Source: Piromyces finnis (taxonomy: Eukaryota; Neocallimastigomycota; Neocallimastigomycetes; Neocallimastigales; Neocallimastigaceae). From it: 64,000 bases of DNA. Position 1 is the stretch's first letter; every line of letters starts with the position of its first letter. The DNA lies in assembly GCA_002104945.1 (NCBI GenBank), contig MCFH01000002.1, forward strand, positions 992,001-1,056,000, written 5' to 3'. Shown here in pieces: positions 19,988 through 35,207 of the stretch. The translations under genes and the position numbers were made by a program. The notes beneath the pieces are model-generated. The model had not been told where the DNA came from. It made no database searches and saw only the letters and a program-made list of their open reading frames with translations.

Positions 19988-21509
19988 TTAATCATATCTT
20001 CTAAAGTAAGTATTTAAAAGAGGTGAATTTTCCGAAACACTATTTTCTCTTTTAGCATCATACATTGATGAAGTTAAATTATTACTTCTTATTACATCTT
20101 CATTGTTATTTGAATATGAGGTATTAATAATTGTTGTTCTAGATGTTCTCTTTTCTCTACAAAGAGATAAAATCAATGCTGATATAATAAAAATAAATAT
20201 AAATACATTTTGCCATGAATGTTCATCAGAACTATATAAATTTTTCATCATCATTTATATATTTAGAAATAAAAATGAGTATATTTTTGAAATAATAACA
20301 ATATATATATATATATATGTTTAATATTTAAATGTAATAAAAATAAAAGATTATATATTACGTTTCCAATGGACAATTTTGATATTCAATTGATGGTCCT
20401 TCACAATATGGTATATTAGCTTCAATTAACTTTTCTTTTATATCTTTATGGTTTAAATTAGTTATATTCTTTGAATCAACAAAGTCAACCATAGTTTGTA
20501 AGCATTGTCTACTTCTTGTTCTTTTTCCCATTCCATTACGACTTGTATCTACATTTTCAATACATTCAGACCATTGACCCCATTCAGACCATTTTGGGTT
20601 TGAAGATTCATAATAGCCCATCATCTTTGCATCAAATTTACGACTATCTGAAATTGAATCAGTTACTTTATTATTATTCATAGCAGTAGAACGAGCAAAA
20701 ATAGAGAATTTACAGCCAATGTAATTATTATAACAATATACAGCAATTCTTGGGTTCTTCCAACGAACTGGAACACTAATTTGAGGATCACTACATCTAA
20801 CTTTATCTCTACGAGTACTTACAAGATAGAATAAACCGTCATTATTTTGAACTTCAATACGCATCTTATCTTTTTTATGACTTGAAACTAAAAAATCAAG
20901 ATATGTACCACCCTCATAACCATCATAGTATAAGTAATACCAAGAATGTACTGGAAGATAGATAGATTCAAAGCATGAACTATTTTCATCTCCTACACAT
21001 TCATTACAATCTGGAATTTTGGATTTACTGTCTTCTTGTTGAGGTTTTAAAAATGTGACATCAAACATAACTTCACAATCGTAATATATATTATTACAAT
21101 GTATAGCTATTTTTTCATTTTGCTTATATAATCTTAAATTTTTACGATAACTACAACTAACACGATTATCTCTTGACTCTAAAACATACTGATCTTTAAC
21201 ATTTTCCACTTGAACAGTTATAGAATCACCTTGAGTTGACACAACAATATAAGAAATATCTACAATTGTTCCTCTACCTCCATTTTCCTTTATTGAATCA
21301 TCAATATCATATAATTTCAAATCAATGTATTCAACACCACGACTTTTTATTGTTAATTTATTTGAAAGGGTATCATTAAAACAATTATCCTGATTTTCGA
21401 GACAAGCTTCACATTCTGGTAAATCATTTTGAGTTGAAAATGCAAAAATTAACTTGTTTAATAGTTGACACAGTAGAAGAAAAAATATTTTATTATTTAA
21501 TTTATTCAT
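19988..21509 (-). CDS. Single-pass membrane protein with two Cys modules and a thrombospondin type-1-like module, 463 aa
   Basis: Two exons on the minus strand, 21509-20362 and 20231-19988, join in phase 2 to give 463 residues. Residues 1-24 form a signal peptide (hydrophobic IFFLLLCQLL core). Two related modules follow, at about 31-158 and 168-280. Each has P-x-C-x-x-C, a third Cys soon after, and a C-terminal pair in the pattern IA-[IV]-x-C-x-N-x-Y-x-[DG]-C. A TSR-like module at about 308-382 begins WSEWGQWSEC and continues GKRTRSRQC, then CEGP and NCP. This gives the Trp ladder and Arg layer of TSRs with four cysteines rather than the usual six. Exon 2 supplies one transmembrane helix (NVFIFIFIISALILSLC) and a basic/Ser/Asn cytoplasmic tail. 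I infer a cell-surface adhesion or sensing protein; ligand unknown. Confidence 0.85.
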
Positions 21510-23680
21510 TTTGATTTTATTTTTATTTTATCTAGAATAAAATAAAATATATAATAGTAGTATTTAGATAAAAATTAATAATTGAAATATTTAAAAGTAT
21601 TGACTACTTTTTTAAATAATAATAATAAAAAATAAATAAATAAACTAAGAAGGGCATATAAATAGTAAAGTTACTCTTTCGTTATTAAATCAAAACTTTT
21701 TAACATTTTATAATATATATATATAACATTGAGTTTTTTTTTTTTTTTCTTCGTTTTATGTGAAAAAAACCTTTATTTTAATAAAAGTGAAAATATATAA
21801 TTTTTTATATATTATATATTATTGATATTTTATTTTCATTTCAAAACACTCTATACTATAAATATAATATTGATGTTTCTTAATAAATTAGCAATGATAT
21901 TGTTAAGTTTTATGAAATATGATATAAATATGATATATATATTATTATTGTTATTTTATACAATAAAAAATAAAAGACGTGAGAGAACTGTATTAACTGA
22001 ATTAATATTCTTTTTTTCCTTATATATTACTATTTTTTCTCTATCTGCTATAAATATTGTTCTTTTGTATATGTATATATATATATATAATATATTTTCA
22101 TTCATAGTCTTATTTTATTCTGAAAACTTTGATTTTTTTAAAAATAAAAAATATTATATATATACCTTATAATACTTTATTTAAATTTTGATTATTATAT
22201 TTTAAAAAACTTTTTATTGATATTATGAAACAGTATAAGTGATAAAGCAATTGATATAATAATTTTTATTATTTTTTAAATATAAAAAAATAAAATTCTA
22301 ATTTTAATTTAAATGACTAAATTGTTCGTATTATCAATGTCCAATTTTAAAAATATTTTATTTATATATACATTATTTTCAATTATTTTATGTTTTTTTA
22401 TTTTATTATTAAATATTATTTCATTTGGATTTAAAATAATTATTAAAAACCTAATTCAATTTATTATAAGAAGAAGAAGAAAAAGAAGAAAAATAGGGAA
22501 GCAGTAATTAACAAGTTCAATTTTTTTTTTTTTTTTTTTTTTTTTTGTAAATATTAAATTAATTAATTATATATAGAATTAAATTTTATTTCTTAATAAA
22601 TTTTTATTAAATATTAAAATGTTATTTTTATCTTTATTAATTCATCCACATACATTCAACAATAAATAAAAAAATGATAGGGCAATTTAACTAAATTATA
22701 TGAATTATCAAAAATAAATTTAAAAGTAGTATATAATTATTAAGGAAAATTTTATTTATGATATTTCTTTTATTATTATTTCATCATGTCATTTTATTCT
22801 CTTTGTTATTATTCATTTAAAAAAAGTCATGTAGAACTATAATAATATTAATCTAAATAAAACAAATTGTTCTGATGACCTTTTTATATCTACTGTTTAA
22901 ATTTTTTATAAAGTCATTATTATGAAAAAAAAATTATTAAATTAATAAATATTTAGTATTAAATAAAGTTTTAAATTATTAATTATATTAAGGTTTATAG
23001 CATGACTATTTGATTAAATTTAATTAAAAAATATATATTTTATATATTTTATATTTTATATGTTATCAAATTATTAATAAACGATTAAGTTTATATAACT
23101 TTTTTTTTTTTGTAAAATATTTTAAAGCCTTTATCTATCAAAAGCATCATTTTTAATTCTTATATACTATATTATTAAAAATATCAAATTAATAAAATAA
23201 AAAAGAAAAAACAATTAATGTAATATAATCATTCATTCCTCTTTTTTTTTTTATAATTATTATAAATTATAATAATTTCAAATACTAATTTCATCAATGA
23301 AGCTTTCATTTATAACCTATAGTCAAAAAAAAAAGTTTTTTTTTACATATGTTTACTGTTGTTTATTTATTTACTTTTATTGTTTTAATTGGTTGTTTGT
23401 TTAAAAGGTTCATTATTGAGTTTATTTTGTTTTATTATTATTTTCTTATTAATAAATTGAGTATATTTTGAATATAAAGTTTCTAATTCTAAAAAGTTTT
23501 TTTGAAATGTTAATGAAAACTTTCTTAGTTTAATATTAAAAAAATATAAAAATAATTAAATTGTTAAGATTAAAAAAATAAAAATATTCATACAATTCAC
23601 ATTACTTTTTCCCCTATCGCAATTTCTTAAATCATTTTTCAAAAATATTTTAATGTTTTTTATTTTAATAAATAAAAGAT
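21510..23680. other. Intergenic region without a supported gene
   Basis: Very A/T rich with T tracts (for example about 22519-22545). Two short hydrophobic open frames at 21822-22172 and 22313-22507 look like chance products of T-rich DNA and are not called. The right part should hold the 3' UTR of the amino-acid transporter; the left part the promoter of the TSR protein. Confidence 0.5.
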
Positions 23681-25646
23681 TTAATGATTAAACTCTGTCA
23701 TTTGCATAGCATCTCCGGGATGTAAACGATAATCTCTATTATTCCATTTATATTTGAGATAATCAATACCTTTATATAAAATTATTAATAATAATTTAAA
23801 TTAATTTGTCTCTTTACTTGTTTATATATTATACACATTAAATACATTATAAACTTGTCATAGTATATTACCTTTCTTAAACATCTTCTTTTCCATCATA
23901 ATATATACGGGTATACCTGTAATGACAAATAATATACCTAATATAGATTCTACAGTAGCATCCATAAAACTAAAGAAAACTAAAAAGATTACAACACAAA
24001 CAAAAATTAATGGAGTTGTAAACCATACACGATATGGTCTATCCATATGTGGTTGTGTAAATCTTAAAATAATAAGACCCAAGACACAAAGACCATAGAA
24101 AATCCATGTTGATGTTGAATATAAATTTACTAATGTATTGTAGGAACCAGTAATTACATAGAAAATTGAAAAGAAAGTTTGTAAAATAATTCCATTTATA
24201 GGGGTTTCAAAACGTGAGGATATTTTTGAGAAGGTTCTTGGTAATTGACCTTGAGATGCTGTTACTTGAATTAACCTTGATCCAGTATACATTGAAGCAT
24301 TGGCAGCACCGAATGTACTTAATATAACTGTTGATATAAGAAGACGGCCTATAAATGGACCAAAAAGTGTTCTTCCAAAATCCTATTATTGTTTTTACAG
24401 TTAAAATTGTTATAAATGATGATAATTGTTGTAAATATTTTCATTCATATTTAATTAAAATGATTATTATTGTAGTAGTAAATAATGTAAATGCACATAA
24501 TAATAAATAATATATAATATAATAATAGTTAATTTAATTAGTGCTCATTATTAAAAAAAATTCAATATATTGAATACATACTAATACAATAGTTTTTGAA
24601 GTTTTTGCAACTTCTGCACTAAGAACTGCATAATAGGCTATATTAGCAATAAGATAGGATAAAATAACTGAAAAACAACCAATTTTTAATGCTTTTGGTA
24701 AATTTCTTTTTGGATTTTTAAGTTCCCCAGTAACTAAATTTAAATTATTCCTATCATATAATAATAGTAAATAATAAATGTTAATTTATTATTTATAATC
24801 CATTTATATTTGTGATGATTCTACTTACCATCCATCATATGCCCATAATGCTGAATATAAAGCTAAGGCATAGCTTCCTGGATTTTTTGAAGAGCCCTTA
24901 AATATATCGTTAAAATTATCTGTCATTGGTCCAGTAAGTAAGACACCGAATCCAAGAATTCCTATTACAGCTAATGCTACTAATTTTAACATGGTAAATA
25001 TATTTTGAATCCATCTACTCAATTTTGAGCTTATGCAATTTATGAAGGTTAGAATAATTAAGCAAAGAACGGCAACAAGTTTAGACGTAAAATCACTCAC
25101 TTCTTTATCATTATATATTAATTTACAAAAATAATCAGCAAATACTACACAAATAATCGAAAGTGAGCCTGGTTTTTGAACTAATATTGCAGTCCAACTA
25201 AACAAAAATGAAATCAATTTACCATATGCCAAAGCTAAATATGGGTGTTCACCACCAGATGCTGGTATCATAGTACCTAATTCTGCATAACATAAAGCAC
25301 CAGTTAAGGCTAAAAGACCAGCTAAAAGCCATATTAATAAAGATGCCCCAATACTTCCTGAAAATTGTAATACCGGTCCTGGAGAAGCAAAAATACCACT
25401 ACCAATCATTAAACCTATTATAAGACTTACACCTTGGAATAAAGTAACGTGACGTTCAACTTCTTGATTTGATTGTTTAACTTGTGAAAGTGATAAAGGT
25501 ATACTATGAATTTCAAAATCAAATCCATTATAAAAACTATCATCATCATTTTCATCATTTAGTACGTTATTCAATAAACCTATTTCATCATCATCTTGAC
25601 CGTTATAAAAGTTTTGACTACTATATATTTCATCTGATGAACTCAT
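23681..25646 (-). CDS. LAT/APC-family amino-acid transporter, four exons, 528 aa
   Basis: Exons on the minus strand: 25646-24829, 24750-24582, 24382-23872 and 23769-23681, with phases closing to 528 codons plus stop. The N-terminal ~65 residues are acidic and cytosolic. The unwound TM1 motif GSGIF lies at 82-86, followed by GALCYAELGTMIPASGGE. Exon junctions restore ALWAYDGWNNLNLVTGEL and TLFGPFIGRLL, both typical of SLC7/LAT-type members of the amino acid-polyamine-organocation superfamily. The last exon encodes a short cytoplasmic tail (GIDYLKYKWNNRDYRLHPGD). About twelve hydrophobic segments are expected. It should move neutral or cationic amino acids across the plasma membrane. Substrate and the need for a heavy-chain partner cannot be judged; animal LATs pair with a partner glycoprotein, but none is encoded nearby. 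Confidence 0.88.
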
Positions 25647-28600
25647 TTTTATTTTTTCTCTTTAATTAATTTTAATATTAATATTATATATAATTTTTTA
25701 TTATTGATATTTCAATTTGTTTTAATGTTTTTAATTTTCCATAAATACAAATTTATTTTGGTTATAATTATTAAATTTATTATTGAAATTAATAAAAAAT
25801 TTCTAATGTTTAGTGTGAGAATTGTAATAATATACTTATTTAAAAAGTTTTATCGAAATAATCAAATACTAAAAATATATATTATTTGAAAAACGTTGAT
25901 AATAAACAAAATACTGTTGGTATATATATTTTAATTAATGTATTATAACTTTTAATGTTTGCTTATGTTTCATATACTTTAATTATAATATCTAAAATTT
26001 CAAATTCATGAAATTATCTATTTTTTTTTTCTTTCTTTTTTTTACTATTTTTATTAAATTAAAATGATATATAATAGTTTATATATTTTTTGCGATTGTA
26101 TTATTGCTAGAGTTAATTTATAATATATTTTTTTTGAGAGTTATGTTATTATTTATTATGATTTATTTTAATTTTTTTTCGTTTAGTTTATAATGCTTTT
26201 TATTATTTTTTTTTTATTTTAGTTTTTTTTTTTAATAATTTGTCCAGTATTCCAGGAAAATGTTTTTTAACTTTATTATTAACATATCTATGATAAAATA
26301 CTATCGTTTATTTTTTATTAATAAAATAAGCAAATATTCCTGTAAAATTATATTTATAAAAAATTAAAAATTATATAAATTCTATAAATAATTTATTTAT
26401 TTAATTGATAATACTGAAAAATAACATTCTATATATAAAATATGAATTTCATTTATTTTTATTATCATACATTAAGAAGGTCTTAAGCTTCTCTATTAAT
26501 AAATTATGTCTACGAAACAATATTATTGACTTTTTTTTATAAGATAAAATGACATATATTATTGTATTTTTGTATTATTGAAATATTTATTTATATACAC
26601 AATTAATTATATTAATTTAAACTTTTTATGTATATTAATAAATATAACTTTTAAAAGTATGTATATTTATTATATTTATATGTGTGTTTAAGTGAATGTT
26701 CAATATAATCTTTTATTTTTATTTAAAAGAAGAAATAAAATATATTTAAAAATTTTTATAGAATTTATTTTACTAGCTTATAAAAACTTTGTATATAAAA
26801 ATTTTATAAAATTAAATTTTGGTTTATATTAACAAATTCTTTTTGCGGATTTGTGGATTATTAAAGTTAAATATGAATTATAAAAAACTATAATAAAAAT
26901 ACTTTTAAATATAAAAAATAATACATTATAAAATATAATTAATAACAATATTTCAGTAAAAAAAAAAAAAAAAAAATAAACAATTAAAAGTATAAATGAT
27001 ATATCCTAAGATTAATATCTATCTTTATTGAACATTGAAATAATATAATCAATAAATTATATCATTAAAGAAGAAAAAATATACCTATTTGAAAAAATAA
27101 AAAAAAACATGATTAAATAATAATTACTTTTAGACTTGCAATTCATTTTGCCACTTGTTGTATAGAAAAAAAAAAAACCTAGGTAAAAAGATTCACTTTT
27201 CTCATTATAAATTATATGAATTATTAGTGAAAAGTATCTTTTATAAATATATTAATTTTAATTAATTCCTCCAATAATATAAATGATTGTAATATATAAA
27301 TTATTATAAATTATTATAAATTATATTTAGTTTATAGAATTTATTATTATGTTATTTATTTATTTGTTCATTTATTTATTTACTTTTATTATTTAAATAT
27401 CATTGAAAATAATATTATTATAGAAAGACTAAAAAAAAGAAAAAAGAAAATACAATAATTAATAACAGTTATAATTACAAAAGTTATTATTATTATTAAA
27501 ATTATAAAATATTACTCTAAAAATTACTTTAAAAAATTAAATCTATATCTCGTAATTCAATAAATTATTTTTTTATTGAAATTGGGGATAAAATGTAAAC
27601 CTTAATAATGTAAATGGAATCAAAAGAAAAAAAAAACATTAATTGTATGACTATTCTTTGTTTTTTTTTCATACTGGATGTAACTTTAATTGATTGTATG
27701 ACTAGTCTTTGTTTTTTTTTATATTGTGTGTATCTTTAAAGTATAAATATATAAAATAATACTTATATTTGTTAGTAGAGTCTTAATAAAGGATTGTAGG
27801 TTGTTCTTCATTTTTAATAATATTTTATTAAAATATTCAATACAAAAAAAAAAAAAAAAGATGATTTTTATATAATGTTATAATGTAAATTACTTTTTTT
27901 TATTTTTTTAGTCTATAATTATTGTAAAATATTTATATATTTCTTTATATTCAGGATTTTATAGAATTAATAGTTTAGTATAGAGAAATGTACTTTCTAT
28001 TAAACATTTTATTTACAGCTTTCTTTATTAATGATAATATTTTATATCAATAAATTTAAAAAATAATTAATACATTATTTATACTATATTATTATTAAAA
28101 AAAATGCCTTATTAAAGTAGTATTTTTTTTAGATTTAAAGCAATGAATAATATAAGCAAAGAAAAATTTCATAGCAAGTATACATTTTTTTAAAAGTGAT
28201 AAATAAATATACATAAATATAAAATCTCTATAATAAAATTATTATATATAATAATAATATATATATTAAAATTGATGGTTTCTATTATAATTATAATTGT
28301 TGCTGTTGTTGTTATGTTTATTATTTATTCATTCATTCATTTATTTATTTATCACATATAGTAACCATCTTTTTTAATTTATTTACCAAACATTTATTCT
28401 CATTTTTTTTAATTAAATAAAGAAATATTTTTAAAATGTGGTATAAATTATTTTTTTTTTTTTTGAAAATTTTTTTGAATAAAAAAGAAAAAAAATTTAG
28501 AAAAATAAAAACCTAAAAACCTATTTATTTATATAAATCTTTATCCAAAAAAAAAAAAAAAATATTCATTTGTTTATACTCATTTAATAGTATTATTAAA

Positions 28601-29237
28601 GAATTAAGAAAAAAATAATAAATATTTATCTTTTTTTTTTTTTTGATTTCTGGAAAATTAAAAAAAAAATAATAATAATATAAATAATTTAAAAATAAAT
28701 CCTAGAGAAATTATAGATGAAATTTTAAAATTATAATTACTTAAAATTTTAAAATTCGAATACTATATTCGAGATATCAATGTATTTTATATATTTCAAT
28801 ACAAAAATTGCAAAATTCTAATATATTTTAATAGACTATTCCATGATATTATCATTATATTGAATATATATTTGTTTGAAATAAAAAGTTTTTTTTTTTT
28901 TTTTTTTACATTATAAATTCTATGGATAACAATTAATATTTTTAATTTCCTTGTCATTACATTTAATTCCATTTATACTTTTTTTAAAAACAAAAAAAAT
29001 AAGAATCCAATAATAAAAAAGTAAATAACTATCAATCGCTATTATATATAACAAGCATACAAAAAAAAAATAGGCAATAAATAATAGTATATCTTTATCA
29101 TAATAATTTTTATTTTTAAATAAAAATAGTTTATTTAAATTCAATCAAAAATTTAATAAAAAAAAAAAATAAAGCCAATATACTTTTTAATTTTCTAATT
29201 ATTAATAGTATCAACTCTTTAAAAAAAAAGTTTGAAT
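25647..29237. other. 3.6-kb divergent intergenic region
   Basis: It separates the transporter (-) from the small membrane protein gene (+), so it holds both promoters. It is dominated by A and T runs. The only structure noted is a diverged direct repeat at 27641-27711. A short hydrophobic minus-strand frame at 28920-29144 is A/T-driven and not called. I see no gene. Confidence 0.55.
27641..27711. repeat. Short diverged direct repeat, period 51 bp
   Basis: The block ATTGTATGACTATTCTTTG at 27642-27660 recurs as ATTGTATGACTAGTCTTTG at 27693-27711 with one mismatch. Each copy is followed by a run of T. No coding context. Confidence 0.7.
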
Positions 29238-29971
29238 ATGAGTAATTATCAATAAATAATAAATTTACTCAAATAAAATAAAATAATTATTTTAAAAATA
29301 ATTAATATATACTATTTTTATTGTTATTGATAAATTTAGGTGCACAAGAAAATCAAGATATTAATCCATCTACCCCGGATAATAATAATGAAATCCCTTC
29401 ACATTGGGGAAGAGGTTTATATTTTTTTTATTTAATATTATTTTAGAAATATACTGTTTTATTATTCTATTATTATTTATGATTAAATAAAATTTATTTT
29501 ATTTATAATATAAAATTTATGATGTTTATTTATTATCAATATAATCTAGGTTTTGTTGTTTTATTGTTAGCATTTATTGGTATTTTCATATTATACATTT
29601 ATTTAAGAAAAAGAAGACAAAATCGTGCAAATCAATATATGGGAATTGGAGCAGCTATGCCATTATATGACCCACTCCATCCATTCTCAGCAGATGATGA
29701 CTTTGAACTTAATGCCTATGACTTTGAAGGCAATATACCATCTGGAATCGGTGATTTAAAATTGCATAGTCTTGAAGATAGACAAACAGATGAAAGCTTA
29801 AACGAAAATGCAGATGACATACTAAAATGGTAAGTTTCAAATTCTTTGATAAAAAAATATTATTTAAAAAAAAAAAAAAAGCATATTAATAGAAACCTAT
29901 TAAATTAATATATTATTTTTAATATTTTAATTTTAATTATCATAAAAAAAAGGGCCGAAGAGCACGTTTAA
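29238..29971 (+). CDS. Small single-pass membrane protein with a 4-nt first coding exon, 125 aa
   Basis: Exons: 29238-29241 (ATGA), 29340-29414, 29550-29829 and 29953-29971. The first donor is GTAATT after ATG A; joining to GTGCACAAG gives MSAQENQDINPS. The third exon ends at a strong GTAAGT donor, and the last exon adds AEEHV and a stop. Without that splice the frame would end two codons sooner at TGG TAA. Residues 1-26 are polar and Pro/Asn-rich, with no signal peptide. About residues 28-45 form a transmembrane helix (FVVLLLAFIGIFILYIYL), then a basic stop-transfer RKRRQNR. The acidic C-terminal region (DDDFELNAYDFEGNIP) is presumably cytosolic. The family is not recognised. The last acceptor lacks a pyrimidine tract, so the final exon is less certain than the others. 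Confidence 0.7.
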
Positions 29972-31222
<1,251 letters not shown>

Positions 31223-34200
31223 ATGGATTCAATTAATAATGGTAATTATAGTAATTAAATTCATAATAATATATAACATGTAGTTATATTAAAATAATAA
31301 TCAATTCTATTATGGTAAACTGACACTATATTTTAATTTATTTTTTTAAAAAAAAAAAGAATTAAATAAATCATTAATATCTTCCATATCATCTGAATCG
31401 CTCTCTCAACCTTTATCATCTTCTTCATCATCATCCTCACTCGATATAATTTCCAAGGATTTTACATTATCACCAAAAATAAGTTTTCAAAAATGTATAA
31501 TTCCCGAGAGTTTTAATACTACCATTTTAGAAGAGGATAACACTTCTACATTATCTTCTACTTACTCCTACATTAAAAATTTATCATCTGAAGAAATAAA
31601 TAAAAATAATAATTCTGAAAATGGTAGACCTGTTGATAAAATAATTTCTTCATTACAATCAATTTATTCACCACTATTAAAAAATGAAATTCCAGAAAAT
31701 TCTAATACTAATTTTCAAAAAGTACCTTTCCAAAATATGGACGAAAATTTGAAAGATAATGATAATGAAAATATCAAATATAATGAAATATCAGAGATGG
31801 AATCAAAGAATAGGAATGAAAAAGACAATCATATTATAGAAAAAAATATAAATGAAAATAATTATAGATCTAATGATAAAAAATATGAAAATCAAGAAAA
31901 TATTGATAAAAATATAAATATAATAATTACAGACTACAGAAATTTTAAGGATATTCATAATATAAATATAAATGGTATATTTAAATATATAAATAAAAAT
32001 ATAATTTGTTTTATTTTTCATAATATCATAATATCTATTAAAATAATGATGATTTATAAAATTAGGAAAAAATATTTATATATTTATTTTTAAAAATATA
32101 ATCAGGAAAGAAATCAGAGGAAACGCAAAAATGTAACTTTATAAAAAATTTTATTGATGTATGTAATATTGTCTTAATATGTAGATAATTGTTTTGTTTA
32201 AAATAATAATAATAATAATAATAATTGAAAAAGAAAGAAAAAAAACCATTAGAATGAGTGAATAATATTGAAACTGTGTTTATATATTATAATAATAGTG
32301 TACTTTAGATGAATATGGATCCTGTAATTCTTTTGAGAAAAAGATAATTGAAAAAATGTTATCCAAACAAATACCGTTGTTGAAAAATTATGAAAAAATT
32401 ATTATAAATATAGAATCCTTTATTGAAAATATAATCAATGATTTAAATAAAAATAATGCAAAAGAACAAGTAATTATCATATAAAAATGATTATATAATA
32501 TAATTTTTTATCCTTCTAAACTATTACGGTTTTTATTACTAATTATTATTTATTTCAATAATAATCTCTAGAACCTTATTACTAATATCGAACAATTAAA
32601 GGTTTATTTTTTTTTTATATATTAATCAATTTATAATTATTTCTTTTTTTAATATCTACAATAAATAATAATTTTTATCAATATTTATTTGAAATTATAA
32701 ATATTTACTTAGAATGAATTGAAAAAATCAAAAGATACCATAAAACAATTAAATGTAAAATATCAAAAAAAAAAAAAAAAAAAAAAAAAGAAAATCAATA
32801 TCTATTAATTATTCTTACTAATAACAAATAATATTATTTTATTATATTATCAATTTATTTATTGGTCTCTAAAATAACAATATATCAAAGCAATATTCAA
32901 TTAATGTTACTGAAGAAAATAAAGGTTTAAAAATGTATTCCATAAAAATAGAAAATGAAAATAATAATTTAAAAGAGCATATTAAAACAGTAGAAAAAGA
33001 AATATGCTATCTAAAGGAACATGTAAACACAATTGAAAAAGAAAATAGTAATTTAAAGCAATATTCTCAAAAAATGGAAAAGGATAATATAGACCTGGAA
33101 CATGGCATTGATAAATACAAAAAATACATAAAACAATTGTGTAAAAATGAACAAAAAGAAGTGGAAAAGCGTCAAAAAGAAGAAGAATTAAAAAAAATAT
33201 TAATGAAGGAAAAAGAAAAAATAAGAGAAGAAGAGCGAAAGCAGATGATGAAAGAAATCGAAAATGTTAAAATTAATGAAAGAAAAAAAAGGATGAATGA
33301 AATTGAAAGAATAAGTAATAAAAAGGATGAATACTTAAAAAGTGAATTAGAAAAATTAAAACAAGAAGGAAACTTAAAATTAAAAAATGAAATTAAAAGA
33401 ATACAAGAAGAAGCGGGAGAAAAATTAAGAAAAGAAAGTATAAAAATAAAAGAAGAAGAAAGAGAGAAAATAAAATTAGAAATTGAAAAAATGAGAGAAG
33501 AAGAATGGGAAAAATATAGAGTGGAATTAAAAAAAATAAAAGATGAAGCTGAAAATAGAAATAGAATCAATCCTGGAACAGAAAAAAATGATAATAGCAA
33601 TGATAATAATGATAATGATAAATTAAAACAAGAAAATATAGATACTAGTTCAAGTTCACCCGGTGAAGCTTCTACTACAATTAAAATAAAAATAAAGAAA
33701 GCATCATCAAAAACCGTTTTACCCGACTCTAAAAAGGCTTCGTTTTATGATATAAATTTTATAGAAACTAGAAATAATATTGAAAGTATAGAAAATGCTA
33801 TCATTAGAATTAACAATTCTACCACTGACATCATTAAAAAAGCCATATTAATCTATGACTATTTATTTAAGGAAAACTTAAAGTATGAAAATAATAATAA
33901 ATTAGGTCAGGCTGAAGAAGATAATGAAATTAAAAGATTAAGACATATCTACAAGAGTATTGTCAAAAAGTTCCAGATTTCCTTAGAAGATGAAATCAAA
34001 AGGATTTCCACAATACGAGAAACTTATACAGAAAAAGTAAACGAACAACAATATCAATTATTAAAAATGCAACAAAAAGAACATGAATTATTGTCAATAT
34101 GTCATTCAGAACAGTATAAGGAAAACCAACAACAAGTACAACAAATTATTCAACAACTAAAACAAGAATTTATTAGCATTCAAAATAGTTCACCAAAAAA

Positions 34201-35207
34201 ATGGACAGAAATTGAATTTTTTACCAATCTAGAAGATACTCTTAAAAAATATTTTAGAAAGAAAAATTACGGATCAGAAGAAATGGTTATTTCATATGAA
34301 TTGAAATTACCTGAAAAGAATTATTACATAATTAAAAAGGATAATAAAGATGATTTGCAAAGGTAATATATATATAAATATTTATTTCTTTATAATGGTG
34401 ATAATTATATTTTTTATAAAAGTGAAAAAGTATAAATGATGATTTTTTTTTTCATTTTCTTTGAATTCCTATTTAAATTAATACTATAATGTAATACTCT
34501 TTATTTTAGTTGTATATTATTTCTTAATTCTGTAAATGAATCAGACACCATTCAAAATATAAATACTGTTTTTCCATCATTAAAACAATTTTATCAAGAA
34601 GTTAAAAGTAAATATATATTTATATTGAATCTTTTTTTATTTTAACAATTATACAATAATATATTAATTATCTAATTAAAAAAATGTAAATATATTAAAT
34701 AGGTTTAAGTAATATATTAAAAATTAAAGAGGATTTATTTAAAAATGATAAATTAGATGATCAGCAAACTATTGATAATAATATTCAATCTATAAATAAG
34801 CTAAAAGAGGAGTTAATGCATACTAAAAACACATTAGAAGAAACAGAACAAAAAGTAAGAAAAATATAAATGATTTTCGATATAGATTTTAATCAAAATT
34901 TTTTTTAAATTTATAAATCCTTTATATATAAATATTATTTTTGAATGTTCCACTATTTTTATAGTGTAATGAATTAATAAATGAGAAAGAAAGGATAATG
35001 GAAGAATTAAAAAATACTACTTCTCACATAAAAGTATTAGAAAATGATGTCAATAAAAAAAAAGAAGATCTACGAGAATTTTTATCAGAGCATAATACCT
35101 TAGTTAATTTATATAATACAGTAGTAGATGAAGAAAAGAGAAAATATAGTACATTAGAAGAAGATTATAACCAGTTGCAAAATCATCAAATAGAATATGA
35201 GGTATAA
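31223..35207 (+). CDS. Large coiled-coil protein, at least ten exons, 3' end unresolved
   Basis: Exons joined in phase: 31223-31241, 31360-31974, 32106-32162, 32309-32469, 32572-32601, 32713-32754, 32891-34362, 34510-34607, 34703-34854 and 34965-35201. Together they make 961 codons with no stop. The start encodes MDSINNELNK, then a Ser-rich segment (SLSQPLSSSSSS) and an Asn-rich acidic region. From exon 4 onward it is heptad-like. The long exon 7 carries a charged helix rich in EEE/KKK with repeats of the type IEKMREEEWEKYR. A possibly globular part follows (SFYDINFIETRNNIES to KKWTEIEFFTNLEDTLKKYF) and a second coiled coil closes. The last donor (GTATAA at 35202) probably leads to short exons before about 35550, which I could not fix; without splicing the frame stops at 35207. 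No family recognised. It may be a cytoskeletal, Golgi or septal scaffold, but that is only structural guesswork. Confidence 0.65.

Noticed and set aside
21822-22507. Two hydrophobic plus-strand frames (116 and 64 codons)
   Set aside because: Ile/Leu/Phe/Tyr content follows from T-rich DNA; no conserved motif, no splice partner.
28920-29144. Hydrophobic minus-strand frame of 74 codons
   Set aside because: Low-complexity product of A/T-rich sequence just upstream of the small membrane protein gene.
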